Shown: positions 15,063-25,104 of the stretch, in pieces
Numbering within the stretch: the stretch's first letter is position 1
Layout of the letters: every line of letters begins with the position of its first letter
NCBI RefSeq assembly: GCF_022024235.1
Contig: NZ_CP091800.1
Span: 548,001-612,000, forward strand
DNA length: 64,000 bases
Direction of reading: 5' to 3'
Origin: Segatella baroniae B14
Lineage (GTDB): Bacteria; Bacteroidota; Bacteroidia; Bacteroidales; Bacteroidaceae
Notes under the pieces: model-generated
The model's input: only the letters and a program-made list of their open reading frames with translations
Database searches by the model: none
What the model was told of the DNA's origin: nothing
Program-made: the position numbers and the translations under genes

Positions 15063-18000
15063 TTATTGCATAACCTTCTTGATAGTGATGGTACCATCGC
15101 TATAGGTTGTGCGAATAATGTTAAGACCAGGCTGAAGGTTATTACTCTTGATGCCGTTGGCATTGTAATATTCTACAGCGGTAGCTGTTGCATCGCCTTC
15201 TACAGAGTTGATTGCTGTGATGGTTGCGTTCAGCAGATTGCTCTTGGCATTGACTGAAATAGACAGGGTGGCACCTGCATAGGTACTTACCTGTGATTCA
15301 ACCTTGCTGACATCGTAAGCACTATAACTATAATAGCTGGAAGGATTAAAGTAGCTATTGCTGCCCGAACGGCTCTGGGTATTGGTAGCACCGCTACATC
15401 CTGTTAACGTAATGTTATAGTCGGTATAACCACTAGAGGTAGCTTTGTTAGCCCATGGATTCTTCTGAGCCTTACTGCTGGTAAAGGCTGTATTTTCCAC
15501 GTAGATATTGCTCTTGTAGGCTGCACCGATACAGTAAGATGCTACACTGCTGGAGTAAAGACAGTTGACGATGTGAATCTTGCCAAATCGTACGCGAGGC
15601 ATGCGCTCGATACAACCTTCATCCCACCAACAGTTAGCGAATGTGGTATTGAGTTTACCTTCGTCTTTAGATGCATTCTTATCGCTTCCTCCCCAAAGAT
15701 TAGAGAAGCAGTGCTTGTCTGAACCGCCTGAACCTCCGGCCCATGGTGTGATAAGATAACGGAAACGGCACCAGGTAACAGCGATATTATTACTTCCATT
15801 ATTGGCATCGAAGTTGCCGTCTACACCATCCTGAAAATCACAGTGGTCTACCCAGATATACTGACAGTTTTGTAGGGTAAGGTTGTCATTACCATCGATA
15901 TCATAGGCACCTGCCCCCTTGAATGTAAGGTTGCGAAGTATGATGTTAGAACAGTTTTTGAGGAAGAGAATACCGGTTTTACTCACAGTAGAAGTATGAG
16001 TAGGGTTGCTCAATGCACTGCCTGGAAGACCATATACGGTTTTGTTCTTGGCACCATTTACAGTAAGCTGGCCGGTAAAGGTAAGGGTGCCTTTCACATA
16101 GATTGTTGTTGCAGATGTGCCTGCTAAAGCCGAAACCAATTCGTCTGCTGTTGTAACGGTTACGGTATTCTTATCGCTTGAACCGGTCACGCTGCCGCCA
16201 TAAGTGGCCCATCCTATAGGTGCATTCTGATCATAGCTGCTCATTCCTGAGGTAGTGGTAGATGAACCGCTCGTAGAACTACTGCTGATGCTGGTAACCT
16301 TGACACTGGCTGCTGTACCGAATCCTCCCATCGGATTAGAAGCGCGTACGGAATAAGTACCGGTAGCTGAAATCGTGTATGAGGTCGTTCCGCTGCCTAC
16401 GATAGCTACATATTTGTCATCCTTGAAGATGGCATACGAACTGGCACCGCTGACGGCACTCCAGCTGATTTTGCTGCCACTCTGTGATACTTTGTTCACC
16501 GTAAGTTGTGCTGCATCCTCATTAGGAGTCCAACTGGTAAATACCTTGCTTAGGGCATAGCCTGCTGCTTTGCTATCAGAGAGTATCGTTTCCATCTTGT
16601 TGGTGGTAGACCCATAGGTAAAGCTGACGATATTAGAAGAAGGAGAAACGGTGGTACCGCTGGTATTCTTGGAGTTGTATTCTACAAACTTATTAGCTAC
16701 CACATTCATACCTGCTGTTGTGAATCGGGTAGAGAGAATATTGGTAGGGTCTGTCAATACGGTGTTGATATAGGCGAGTTTAGGACTGCCCCCCCAGGCA
16801 CGCCCCAGACTATAACTGGCAGCAGCATTGCTGATGGTACAATTATTGAATACGTATCCCCATGAGGTAGAAGTGTAAGGAGCTGCGATAACACAACTAC
16901 CGGAACCATTAGAGGTACGTTTGCGAACGCCAAGGGTACAATTATTGAAGAAGGCATCACCGCTACCGCAGATAAAGTCTACTGTACCGTAAATGGTACT
17001 GCCTTCGAAATAATACTGTCCGTTGGTGTTGTTAGAATAATAGGTATCTTGATAAGAATCGAGACATACATTCTTACAGATGGTACCTGTACCTTTATCT
17101 TGTAAGGCTACAGCTCTACCGGCACTGCCGGCATTATAGTAATCGAGTGCATTCTTGAGGGTAAGATCTTGGAAATAGTTGTTGTTACCTTTATTGATAA
17201 TGGTGGCAGTGGTGCTGATACCCTCATTGGCTACTGCGGGTGTATTCTTGATAATGGTACCTTCCATACTCTGGCCGATAATAGAGATGTTGCTACCGGT
17301 GATAGCGGTAAGGCAGGTGGTACCGAGATCGTAGGTGCCATTAGGCAGGAAGATATACTTACGTGATGAAGAGGTACTGCTGTTAGCCTTGCTCAGTGCT
17401 GACAGAAAACTGCTTGCGCTACCAGCTGTTACTACATAATATTCTTGACTTACTGCGGTGAAGTTGCCACTGGCTGTTGTCGTGTTGTCTGTTGATCCTG
17501 TGCTTGAACTGCTGCTAGAGCTGTTTGATGAAGTGGAAGATGTTGCTGTACCCGAACCGGTATAGTTTTGCATGGCTACCTGAATGCTATACAGATAGCT
17601 GGTAGCTGAAGTATAGAGTACGACATAGCCTTGAGATACTTCTGTAGCGGTAGCAGTGTGAGTAACTTTATCGCTGCTTACTGCTGTTCCGCCAAGTGCA
17701 TAGTTGTGATAGCCTGGATAGCTTGTAACGGTAACGACATCGCTGGTGCTGGTAACTGGAATACGGAGGGTTGTCTTGGCATTAACCTGAGCATCGCTTG
17801 TGCGCTGGGCAAACTTACCGTAAGCACCTATGCAGTAGATATTCACATCGCTCAAAGTAGATGGTATATGTCCGCTTGTTCCTTCGATGGTTAGTCCACT
17901 TAGTGCCGAAGGGTTTACATTTTGGAAATCCCATGTTGCTGTGGTGGTATTGGATACCGTCTGTACCAGTTTGATACTATACAAATAGGTGGTAGAAGTA

Positions 18001-18413
18001 GCTTGTACCTGCACATATCCCTGTGTTACTTCGCTGGCAGTCGCAGTATGGGTTGTTGTGTTAGCAGTAGCTGCTGTACCATTAATAGTATAGTTGTGAT
18101 AACCTGGGTAACTTACGATAGTGATGACGTCTTTGGTACTCTGTACAGGTATGCGCAGATACGTGTTAGCATTCATCTGTACATCACTCGTGCGGACTGC
18201 AAACTTACCGCTTTTGGCGATAACAAACATGTTAATCGATGAATTAGAAGAAGCCACGTGGGTCTCTGTGCCCTCGATTTTAATCCCGGAGAGCGAGGAT
18301 GGATTCATGTTCTGAAAATCCCAGAGCGCCGTGATAGTTGAGGCGTGTACCGTGTTAACAAACAGGCACAGCAAAAATAACACCAAAGTGTTGATTCGCG
18401 TAAAATGTTTCAT
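15063..18413 (-). CDS. Secreted pectin methylesterase-pectate lyase fusion
   Basis: The protein has 1116 residues. A signal peptide (to about 24) precedes two near-identical 125-residue modules (26-152 and 156-282; each with WDFQN, KFAxRTSD and SYPGYHNY), possibly carbohydrate-binding. A serine-rich linker follows. The CE8 pectinesterase spans about 320-635, with QD at 455-456, GTVDFICG at 476-483 (catalytic Asp 479) and LGRAW at 536-540. A fibronectin-III-like stretch spans 636-706. A PL1 pectate lyase spans about 733-1010, with WVDH at 854-857 and RMPRVRFG at 937-944. The last 40 residues resemble a type IX sorting tail. It would demethylate homogalacturonan and then cleave the resulting polygalacturonate. 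Confidence 0.9.
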   Translation of the reverse strand: MKHFTRINTLVLFLLCLFVNTVHASTITALWDFQNMNPSSLSGIKIEGTETHVASSNSSINMFVIAKSGKFAVRTSDVQMNANTYLRIPVQSTKDVITIVSYPGYHNYTINGTAATANTTTHTATASEVTQGYVQVQATSTTYLYSIKLVQTVSNTTTATWDFQNVNPSALSGLTIEGTSGHIPSTLSDVNIYCIGAYGKFAQRTSDAQVNAKTTLRIPVTSTSDVVTVTSYPGYHNYALGGTAVSSDKVTHTATATEVSQGYVVLYTSATSYLYSIQVAMQNYTGSGTATSSTSSNSSSSSSSTGSTDNTTTASGNFTAVSQEYYVVTAGSASSFLSALSKANSSTSSSRKYIFLPNGTYDLGTTCLTAITGSNISIIGQSMEGTIIKNTPAVANEGISTTATIINKGNNNYFQDLTLKNALDYYNAGSAGRAVALQDKGTGTICKNVCLDSYQDTYYSNNTNGQYYFEGSTIYGTVDFICGSGDAFFNNCTLGVRKRTSNGSGSCVIAAPYTSTSWGYVFNNCTISNAAASYSLGRAWGGSPKLAYINTVLTDPTNILSTRFTTAGMNVVANKFVEYNSKNTSGTTVSPSSNIVSFTYGSTTNKMETILSDSKAAGYALSKVFTSWTPNEDAAQLTVNKVSQSGSKISWSAVSGASSYAIFKDDKYVAIVGSGTTSYTISATGTYSVRASNPMGGFGTAASVKVTSISSSSTSGSSTTTSGMSSYDQNAPIGWATYGGSVTGSSDKNTVTVTTADELVSALAGTSATTIYVKGTLTFTGQLTVNGAKNKTVYGLPGSALSNPTHTSTVSKTGILFLKNCSNIILRNLTFKGAGAYDIDGNDNLTLQNCQYIWVDHCDFQDGVDGNFDANNGSNNIAVTWCRFRYLITPWAGGSGGSDKHCFSNLWGGSDKNASKDEGKLNTTFANCWWDEGCIERMPRVRFGKIHIVNCLYSSSVASYCIGAAYKSNIYVENTAFTSSKAQKNPWANKATSSGYTDYNITLTGCSGATNTQSRSGSNSYFNPSSYYSYSAYDVSKVESQVSTYAGATLSISVNAKSNLLNATITAINSVEGDATATAVEYYNANGIKSNNLQPGLNIIRTTYSDGTITIKKVMQ

Positions 18414-18586
18414 AAAAAGTTAATTGTAGGTTAAATTATTATTGATTTGGTTTATTTACTTACTGAGGTTTTTTTATTTGCCTTGTTTAGGTCTTGTTTG
18501 CTTTATATGTTATTTTACATATTTTTTATGTGCCAAAAGTACTTAACATTTTTGGAAAAAGCAAAAAATGTTATGTTAAAAGATGT

Positions 18587-18600
18587 CGTAAACGTTTACG
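18587..18600. promoter_or_regulatory. 14-base perfect palindrome, LacI-like operator candidate
   Basis: CGTAAACGTTTACG lies 174 bases upstream of the pectinase start. The central AAACGTTT with outer GT/AC matches the general form of LacI/GalR-family operators. No LacI-type gene is in the window, so the regulator would be encoded elsewhere. Confidence 0.4.
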
Positions 18601-18618
18601 TTAATGGGAGTAAAATGA

Positions 18619-18697
18619 ATAATTTCTCGTCAAGAACGTTTTGTTACCAAGTATTTAAGGTTTTCTTGGCATCTTAGTGTTCTTGGCGAGAAATTAT
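18619..18697 (-). terminator. 19-base inverted repeat downstream of the acyltransferase gene
   Basis: ATAATTTCTCGTCAAGAAC at 18619-18637 pairs with 18679-18697 with one G-T exception; the loop is 41 bases. It begins 15 bases past the stop of the minus-strand acyltransferase gene, so a terminator or a protected 3' end is likely. The remainder of 18414-18711 holds no gene. Confidence 0.45.
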
Positions 18698-18711
18698 AAT
18701 ATTTATCGAAT

Positions 18712-19926
18712 TTATAGTTTGATATTGTCCAGATAATTATTGAGGAAGTTTGGCATTACCTCACAAGTGGCATATGCATAATAAGCCATATAGAGTGTTA
18801 TCGCAAATACCGTCATGATGAATATCCAGTCGTATCTGCCCACAAAATCGTCTACCCATTCTTCAAAGTGGCGTACGTATACCATAACAATCATAGAAGT
18901 GATAAGGGTGCAGACCATCCATGTCACCATATAATCGCTCGTATTATGCAGATTAAACATGGTGCTGCCAATAGTGATAACACCCCATGATACACTATAG
19001 TACTTATTAATATGGCATGATGGAAATTGTAAATGCGTGATGACCTCTTCTGAAAGATGATGCTGTATATAGGTAGTTATCAAATAACTGATACCTATCA
19101 GCATCGGTATAAAGCTCATGATGAAAAGTGCTTCACCTAAATGAAGCCAGCAGTATCTGCTCAGATTATCTCCTAGTGCACCCAGATAGGTCTGCGATGT
19201 GTAAAGCTGCAGATAAAAATAGGCACTTATCGTAAATATTCCTATAGGGATGGCAATGCTGAAAAATGCTTTCTTATTGTTGATATGCCGATATATTGAT
19301 CCCATCCATTGGCCACCTGCGATAAAGATAAACCAGTTGAATAGCGGGTAATAACTTTCGGTGTGTGTAGGCCATAGCAACCCTAAAGCCTGATTAACCA
19401 TATAGTTATTCGTCTCTACTCCTGTAAGGAAAGTACCCAGCAATGACATACCGATGGCAATAAGGAGGGTTAAAGCTGTGGATAACTTCAGTGCACGGGT
19501 TATCGCCATTACGATGAAAGCCAGTCCGGCTAACTGTAAGATGTCGCTCGAAAAATTAAGTACCTGTTGAGGATTATAGTAAGCAGGGTCAAGTTGAGCC
19601 CCCAAATAATAGGGTATGGCATATCTGAAAATATTAAGCGTTTGGCCAAACGTTAACAGTTTGATGGCACGCCAAAACATATCTCCAGCTGTATGATGTG
19701 TGGTGTACATCATGGTAAACCCCATACTAAACATAAAAATAGGTGCACCTAAAACACGTCCGAACACATAAGATTGTGTCCAAACAAGGCTATTATCAAA
19801 ATCGAAAATAAACTCATCGCAAATATGTGCACCGATGAGACAACAGATGATAGTGAACGATTTAAGTAGATCGAGTTCTATCTGTCGGCCAGTATTAACT
19901 TCTTGTTGAGCAAAAAATGTTTTCAT
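18712..19926 (-). CDS. Integral membrane acyltransferase-like protein
   Basis: The protein has 404 residues with roughly ten hydrophobic segments. The start motif RQIELDLLKSFTIICCLIGA, then HICDE, resembles the first helix of acyltransferase-3/DUF1624 (heparan-alpha-glucosaminide N-acetyltransferase-like) proteins, where a conserved histidine follows the R-x-x-x-D-x-L-K pattern. The rest is typical multi-pass sequence with an RYDWIF stretch before the last helix. These proteins move acyl groups across or onto glycans at the inner membrane. Its position between a pectinase and an acetyl esterase suggests a role in acylated sugar handling, but the substrate is unknown. Confidence 0.55.
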   Translation of the reverse strand: MKTFFAQQEVNTGRQIELDLLKSFTIICCLIGAHICDEFIFDFDNSLVWTQSYVFGRVLGAPIFMFSMGFTMMYTTHHTAGDMFWRAIKLLTFGQTLNIFRYAIPYYLGAQLDPAYYNPQQVLNFSSDILQLAGLAFIVMAITRALKLSTALTLLIAIGMSLLGTFLTGVETNNYMVNQALGLLWPTHTESYYPLFNWFIFIAGGQWMGSIYRHINNKKAFFSIAIPIGIFTISAYFYLQLYTSQTYLGALGDNLSRYCWLHLGEALFIMSFIPMLIGISYLITTYIQHHLSEEVITHLQFPSCHINKYYSVSWGVITIGSTMFNLHNTSDYMVTWMVCTLITSMIVMVYVRHFEEWVDDFVGRYDWIFIMTVFAITLYMAYYAYATCEVMPNFLNNYLDNIKL

Positions 19927-20085
19927 GTAAATGATATAATAAATTGATGCGTATGATGTTCTTCATGCAAATGTATAAAATATTTTGGCATTGTCGATAT
20001 TTTATGGTTAAAATTATCGAGTAAGGCAAAAAAAGTATTAGTCTGTATGGACTAATACTTTCTTTAGGATGTATTCTGGCGATAC

Positions 20086-21390
20086 TTATTTCAGATGATT
20101 TTTGATATAGACCATCTGTCCATATTCTGTAGCGTCACTTGTCCAATGCTCATTAATCGGAGTAATGAGTGAGTCTTTAGGTCCTTGAAGCAGATTCCAT
20201 ACCATGTAGCTCGTCGTAGGTGGACAGGTGTTGTCGTTAAATCCCCACGTCATGTAGACCGGACAGGTGATGCGGCGTGCAAAGTTGACAACATCATAAT
20301 ATGCCATCGTCTTGATCTTCTCTGGAGTCTGCATACCATTTTTCTTCACGAAATGAGGATAGCCACCAGTTCCTCCATTTGCGTAACCTGCCATTTCGCT
20401 CAAAGCCGGATGATTAACCACCGACAGCGTAACACGCTTATCGAGTGCAGCTGTAATCAGACTTAGTGCTCCTCCCTGACTACCTCCTTGTACGATCGTA
20501 TTCTTGCCATCCCATTCATCGAGCGAGGTAAGGAAGTCTATCGCCCTCACGCAGGCTGTATATACATGACGCATATAATAATTCTCACGATTATCAAGTC
20601 CCATATCAAGATACTCGCTGAAAGCCGAACGCACGTCCTTGAAGTCTTCTTCAGACAGTTCTGGATTGATACCATGAATCTCCATTTCCATACGAATCAT
20701 GCCATTACGGGCATAGTAGCTATGACGCATAGGCTCCTTGATGGTTTTCACTCCTGCTCCCGGTGGACAGAGTACAACTGGGTATGAACCTTTCTTAGTC
20801 GGTTTGGTAAGATAGGCATATACACTATGAGTACGATCCACTTTGAGTTTCACCAGATAACAGTCGATTTCTTGGTCAGAATAACGCTCCACCTTCTTCA
20901 TGGTATATTCTAGCGGTTGTTGTTTTCGGGCATCTTGAAGTGTCTTTTGCCAGAAAATATCAAAATCAGAAGGGTTCTTGGTAGTAGGGGTTAATTTTTC
21001 AGGCGAAAAGCCTACTTTGACATGGTGGGTATAAACTGTACCATCCACGTTGGCCTTTAATACGCAGTCGAGGAATCCTGGTTTGTTCATTGTTCCTACC
21101 TCAATTTTGGCTCGGCCGTTTTTAAGATGTACCTTTCCATTTTTAAATGGTTTGAGCATATCTTGTGCAAGCTGAAATTCCACTTCACAATCGCGAGGAA
21201 TACCATATTTAAGGAAGGTTACCTCAATGGTAGCCTTTTCTCCGGCCTTATAAAGCCAGTCGGCATGGTTGGGAATAGTAGTCCACAGTACATCACTACG
21301 ATACGGATAATTTTCTGCCTGAACATGTACACTCTTCATGGTGAAAAGGAGAGATAGGCAGAACATCAATAATACTGAATATCGTTTCAT
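20086..21390 (-). CDS. Secreted CE7-type acetyl esterase (acetylxylan esterase/cephalosporin-C deacetylase family)
   Basis: The start at 21390 (MKRYSVLLMFCLSLLFTMKS, cleaved near VQA) gives 434 residues with a signal peptide; a longer frame to 21456 would bury it. The N-terminal 120 residues form a beta-rich domain. The C-terminal alpha/beta hydrolase has the CE7 layout: GGSQGGALS with nucleophile Ser near 304, WGFNDNTCPPTTSY with Asp near 386, and NEHW with His near 415. CE7 enzymes remove acetyl groups from sugars and oligosaccharides. Here it would help debranch acetylated pectin or hemicellulose in the periplasm or at the surface. It is divergent from the SusC operon, sharing a 399-base control region. 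Confidence 0.8.
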   Translation of the reverse strand: MKRYSVLLMFCLSLLFTMKSVHVQAENYPYRSDVLWTTIPNHADWLYKAGEKATIEVTFLKYGIPRDCEVEFQLAQDMLKPFKNGKVHLKNGRAKIEVGTMNKPGFLDCVLKANVDGTVYTHHVKVGFSPEKLTPTTKNPSDFDIFWQKTLQDARKQQPLEYTMKKVERYSDQEIDCYLVKLKVDRTHSVYAYLTKPTKKGSYPVVLCPPGAGVKTIKEPMRHSYYARNGMIRMEMEIHGINPELSEEDFKDVRSAFSEYLDMGLDNRENYYMRHVYTACVRAIDFLTSLDEWDGKNTIVQGGSQGGALSLITAALDKRVTLSVVNHPALSEMAGYANGGTGGYPHFVKKNGMQTPEKIKTMAYYDVVNFARRITCPVYMTWGFNDNTCPPTTSYMVWNLLQGPKDSLITPINEHWTSDATEYGQMVYIKNHLK

Positions 21391-21579
21391 AACTAGATTT
21401 GTTTTAAAAAAATATGTTACATGTAGGTTTTTGCTGTTTTCAAATAGTTGATGCAAAAGTAAATAAAAAAATCAAGATAGTAAGCATAATGGTGTGAATT
21501 TTGTACTTTTCTTGACTAGGACCACTTTTTAGTGGACACTAGTGATCTAAATAACTGAATTCTTTTAAGTGAAAATAGA

Positions 21580-21603
21580 GCCGCATAGAAGTCATTATGC
21601 GGC
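21580..21603. promoter_or_regulatory. 8-base hairpin in the control region between the esterase and susC-like genes
   Basis: GCCGCATA at 21580-21587 pairs with TATGCGGC at 21596-21603 around an 8-base loop. It lies upstream of both divergent genes and so could be an operator or a leader hairpin. Nothing else but the promoter at 21708 is seen in 21457-21789. Confidence 0.35.
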
Positions 21604-21707
21604 ATACTGTATGATGAAACCACTAATTATATACCAATATCGTGGTATTTTTAGGATGAATCAGGTTCAAATAACTGTAATTCTTATATAGTATAGTTAA
21701 AATATTG

Positions 21708-21715
21708 TATTTTTG
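21708..21715 (+). promoter_or_regulatory. -10-type box (TATTTTTG) of the SusC operon
   Basis: It matches TAnnTTTG 74 bases before the SusC start. No convincing TTG lies at the ideal distance upstream, so activation by a regulator is plausible. Confidence 0.5.
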
Positions 21716-21789
21716 TAGCCAATTATTAGAGACACAATAACTAAGGTATTTAGTAATATTTTTAAAGTTTAAGAGAACAAAATTACTTT

Positions 21790-24700
21790 ATGAGAGACTT
21801 TTGGTTGAACAGGCCAGGGACGTTATTGACGACCTGTCTATTAGTGTTACCATCTGTATCAAGTATTGCAGGATATGCTGCAGAACATCATGCTTCTCTT
21901 CCGACAGTTGCACAGCAAAAAGAAGATCTGAAACATGTTACAGGAACGGTAACCGATGAGAATGGTGAGCCCTTGATAGGTGCTGCAGTTAATGTACCTG
22001 GTAGTCCGTATGGTACCATTGTCGATGCGGATGGTCGCTATGAATTTTATGTTCCGAAAGAATGTAAAGAGGTGCAAGTGAGTTACGTGGGCATGAAGAC
22101 GGCTATTATTCCGCTTCGCTCACATGAAAATGACAATCATTTTGTTTTGACAGAAGACAAGAGTATGCTTAACGAGGTGGTGGTAACTGGTTACCAGACC
22201 TTGAGTAAAGAGCGTACTACGGGTGCTTTTGCTAAAGTAACTAGCACAGACTTGCAAGATAAGCGGTTTAGTGATTTGTCATCTCTACTCCAAGGTGAAA
22301 TAGCTGGTTATAATACCCAGAATAATCAGATTCGTGGTATCTCTACGATGAATGGTGTGGCTACACCTTTGTATGTAGTCGATGGTTTCCCTATCGAGAA
22401 TACGAATTATTCGAGTACGGGAAGTATCACAGAGAGCATTCCTTCTCTTAATATCGATGATATCGAGAGTGTAACAGTTCTTAAGGATGCTTCTGCTGCC
22501 AGTATTTATGGTGCACGTGCTGCTAATGGCGTTATCGTTATTACGACCAAGAATGCGAGAAAGAACAAAAAGGTGGATGTGAACTTCTCCATGAATCTGG
22601 TCTGGAATCCTTATAGTTATGACTATGATCGACTTACGAATTCGAGTGATATCGTTAATCTGGAGAAGTTATGGGCTTCTGATAATCCCAACTTAAAGGG
22701 TGATGGAGCATCGGCTTATGCTCAAAATCTGCTCACGAATAATGTATATCAGAGTCAGGGTATTCGTAATATTCTGAAATATTATGCTGGTCAGATCTCT
22801 GAGAGTGAAATGAATTCGGCGCTTGCTCGGTTATCTGGTCTTGGCTATCGCTATTATAAGGATGTCGAAAAATATGCCAAGCGAGATGCTTTCTATCAAC
22901 AGTATCATCTGAGTGTGGGTAAGGCTACTGATAGTAATAACTTCCGTGCTTCGCTGGCTTATCGTACAAATAAACAGCATAACAAGTATGATAAAGACAA
23001 TAGTTGGACTCTTGATATCAAAGACCGTCTGACGATTACTCCATGGTTGCATTTCACCGTAGGTAATTATGCTTTTATCGAGAGTACTCAGCGCCAGACA
23101 TTCGATCCTTTATCTGCCAGCTATACCTATGAACCTTATGATGGTCTGAAGAATGAGGATGGTACGAACACGGTATATACACAGGAAGATCGCTTAACGA
23201 GCAGCCGTCTGGCCATTCTTAATAAGTATGGACTTTACTCAATGGATATCACACCACTTGACGAGATAGGTCGTAATCTGGACCGTACGAAGACTTTCAC
23301 TGACCGTGTGTATGGTAAACTGGATGTAGATTTGACAAGCTGGCTCAAGTATAATGTGATGTTCCAGTATGAGTATTCGATGAATCGCGAAAAACTGTTG
23401 TATGACAAGGAAAGTTATTATGTGCGTAATCTGGTTAATCAGTATGCTACAGACAATGGTAACGGTGTTGCTACCTATAATATTCCTTATGGCAATATCT
23501 ATTATCGTGCTAATCAGAACAGACAATCGTATATCTTCCGTCATCAGTTGAATTTCGATAAGACCTTTGGTGGTAAGCATAATGTTGTCGCTTTGGCTGG
23601 TCATGAGGTTCGTCGCTCTATCATAGACTATGATAACAGCACTCTTTACAACTATGATGATGATATGTTAAGTTACGCTCTGATAGACCAGACTGCACTC
23701 AGCAGCATCGCCGGTCTGATGGGGGGCTATGGTCTGCAGGAAAGAGATTTCGCTTATATGCGTAACCTCGATAATCGATATATCTCTTTTTATGCGAATG
23801 CTGCTTATACTTACGACGACAAATATGTAGCGTCTGCCAGTGTGAGATGGGATCGTTCTAATCTTTGGGGTACTAACTCTGAGTATCAGAATAAGCCTAT
23901 TTGGAGTATGGGTCTTGCCTGGAATGTCGATAAGGAAGATTGGTTTCATGTCAGTTGGGTAGATCGATTGAAACTACGATTCTCTCATGGTATCGCTGGT
24001 AATATCGCTAAGGATGCTGCTCCATACATGACAGCGGGTTATTATAACAATAATAATGTGGGTGGTCAGTATGGCAGTATCAACAGTCGTCCTAATCCTG
24101 ACTTACGCTGGGAGAAGACTACTACTACTGATATTGGTATCGACTTCGATTTGCTGAAAGGACGTCTCTATGGTAGCATCGAATACTACAACAAGAAGGG
24201 TAGTGACTTGCTAGCCAACACGATGGGTGTACCTACTGAGGGTTGGGGCTATTCTACCTATAAGATTAACAACGGAGAAATGCGCAACAGGGGTTTCGAA
24301 ATGACACTCGGGGGCGATATCGTGCGTACCAAAGACTTCCGTTTGGATGGTAGCCTGACTTATAGCTATAATCAAAATAAGGTAACCTATGTCAATGTAA
24401 CGGCTCCTGTATATTATTTACAGTTAGACTATCCTGAGGCTTATCCGGTAATCGGTAACTCTTATAATGGGCTTTATGGCTATCACTTTGCCGGTCTGAG
24501 TGAAGAGGGTTTGCCACAGATATATGATGCTGAAGGCAAAGCTGTAACCTATAGTCCTGGTGATCTTGAATCTATCCACTATTTGGGAAGCAACACTCCA
24601 ACTTCTTTGGCAAGTATCAAACTGGGTGCACATTATAAGGGCTTCTCATTAAGTGTACTGGCTACTTATATGGGTGGTTACAAAGCTCGTAATACAGATT

Positions 24701-25101
24701 TGCCGATGTTTAGTAATAACTATAATTCGGCAACGGGTAGCTATATTGCGTCTATCGCACCTGTTAATAGTAACATTATGAATGCCTGGACTCCACAGAA
24801 TACCAATACAGATGTGCCACGTGTGGTATATGGCGAAAGTCCTCTGTTCAATTATGACAGTCGTTCTATCTACTATTACAGCGATGCTAATGTATACGAT
24901 ATGAGTCATTGGGAATTGAGTAATATCTCACTGAGCTATACTTTGCCACGCCAGTGGGTACATCTGGCTCATTTGTCAAATGTACGTTTGCAGTTGGATG
25001 TGGAGAATGTGGCTACCATCGCCAAGAGTAAGACTGCACATTATATGCTCGCCGGTAATCAGGCACCAAACTATGTATTCGGACTCTATTTAGACTTATA
25101 A
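21790..25101 (+). CDS. SusC/RagA-family TonB-dependent outer-membrane transporter
   Basis: The protein has 1103 residues. A signal region (1-31) precedes a carboxypeptidase-D regulatory-like domain (48-122; VTGTVTDENGEPLIGAAVNV). The TonB box follows (NEVVVTGYQ at 128-136), then the plug, with the SusC signature VTVLKDASAASIYGARAANG and VIVITTK. A long 22-stranded barrel fills the rest. It imports glycan oligosaccharides together with SusD using TonB energy. The susD gene starts 3 bases after its stop. Neighbouring pectinase, acetyl esterase and DUF4861 genes point to pectic oligosaccharides as cargo. Length is usual for the family. Confidence 0.92.
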   Translation: MRDFWLNRPGTLLTTCLLVLPSVSSIAGYAAEHHASLPTVAQQKEDLKHVTGTVTDENGEPLIGAAVNVPGSPYGTIVDADGRYEFYVPKECKEVQVSYVGMKTAIIPLRSHENDNHFVLTEDKSMLNEVVVTGYQTLSKERTTGAFAKVTSTDLQDKRFSDLSSLLQGEIAGYNTQNNQIRGISTMNGVATPLYVVDGFPIENTNYSSTGSITESIPSLNIDDIESVTVLKDASAASIYGARAANGVIVITTKNARKNKKVDVNFSMNLVWNPYSYDYDRLTNSSDIVNLEKLWASDNPNLKGDGASAYAQNLLTNNVYQSQGIRNILKYYAGQISESEMNSALARLSGLGYRYYKDVEKYAKRDAFYQQYHLSVGKATDSNNFRASLAYRTNKQHNKYDKDNSWTLDIKDRLTITPWLHFTVGNYAFIESTQRQTFDPLSASYTYEPYDGLKNEDGTNTVYTQEDRLTSSRLAILNKYGLYSMDITPLDEIGRNLDRTKTFTDRVYGKLDVDLTSWLKYNVMFQYEYSMNREKLLYDKESYYVRNLVNQYATDNGNGVATYNIPYGNIYYRANQNRQSYIFRHQLNFDKTFGGKHNVVALAGHEVRRSIIDYDNSTLYNYDDDMLSYALIDQTALSSIAGLMGGYGLQERDFAYMRNLDNRYISFYANAAYTYDDKYVASASVRWDRSNLWGTNSEYQNKPIWSMGLAWNVDKEDWFHVSWVDRLKLRFSHGIAGNIAKDAAPYMTAGYYNNNNVGGQYGSINSRPNPDLRWEKTTTTDIGIDFDLLKGRLYGSIEYYNKKGSDLLANTMGVPTEGWGYSTYKINNGEMRNRGFEMTLGGDIVRTKDFRLDGSLTYSYNQNKVTYVNVTAPVYYLQLDYPEAYPVIGNSYNGLYGYHFAGLSEEGLPQIYDAEGKAVTYSPGDLESIHYLGSNTPTSLASIKLGAHYKGFSLSVLATYMGGYKARNTDLPMFSNNYNSATGSYIASIAPVNSNIMNAWTPQNTNTDVPRVVYGESPLFNYDSRSIYYYSDANVYDMSHWELSNISLSYTLPRQWVHLAHLSNVRLQLDVENVATIAKSKTAHYMLAGNQAPNYVFGLYLDL

Positions 25102-25104
25102 GCA

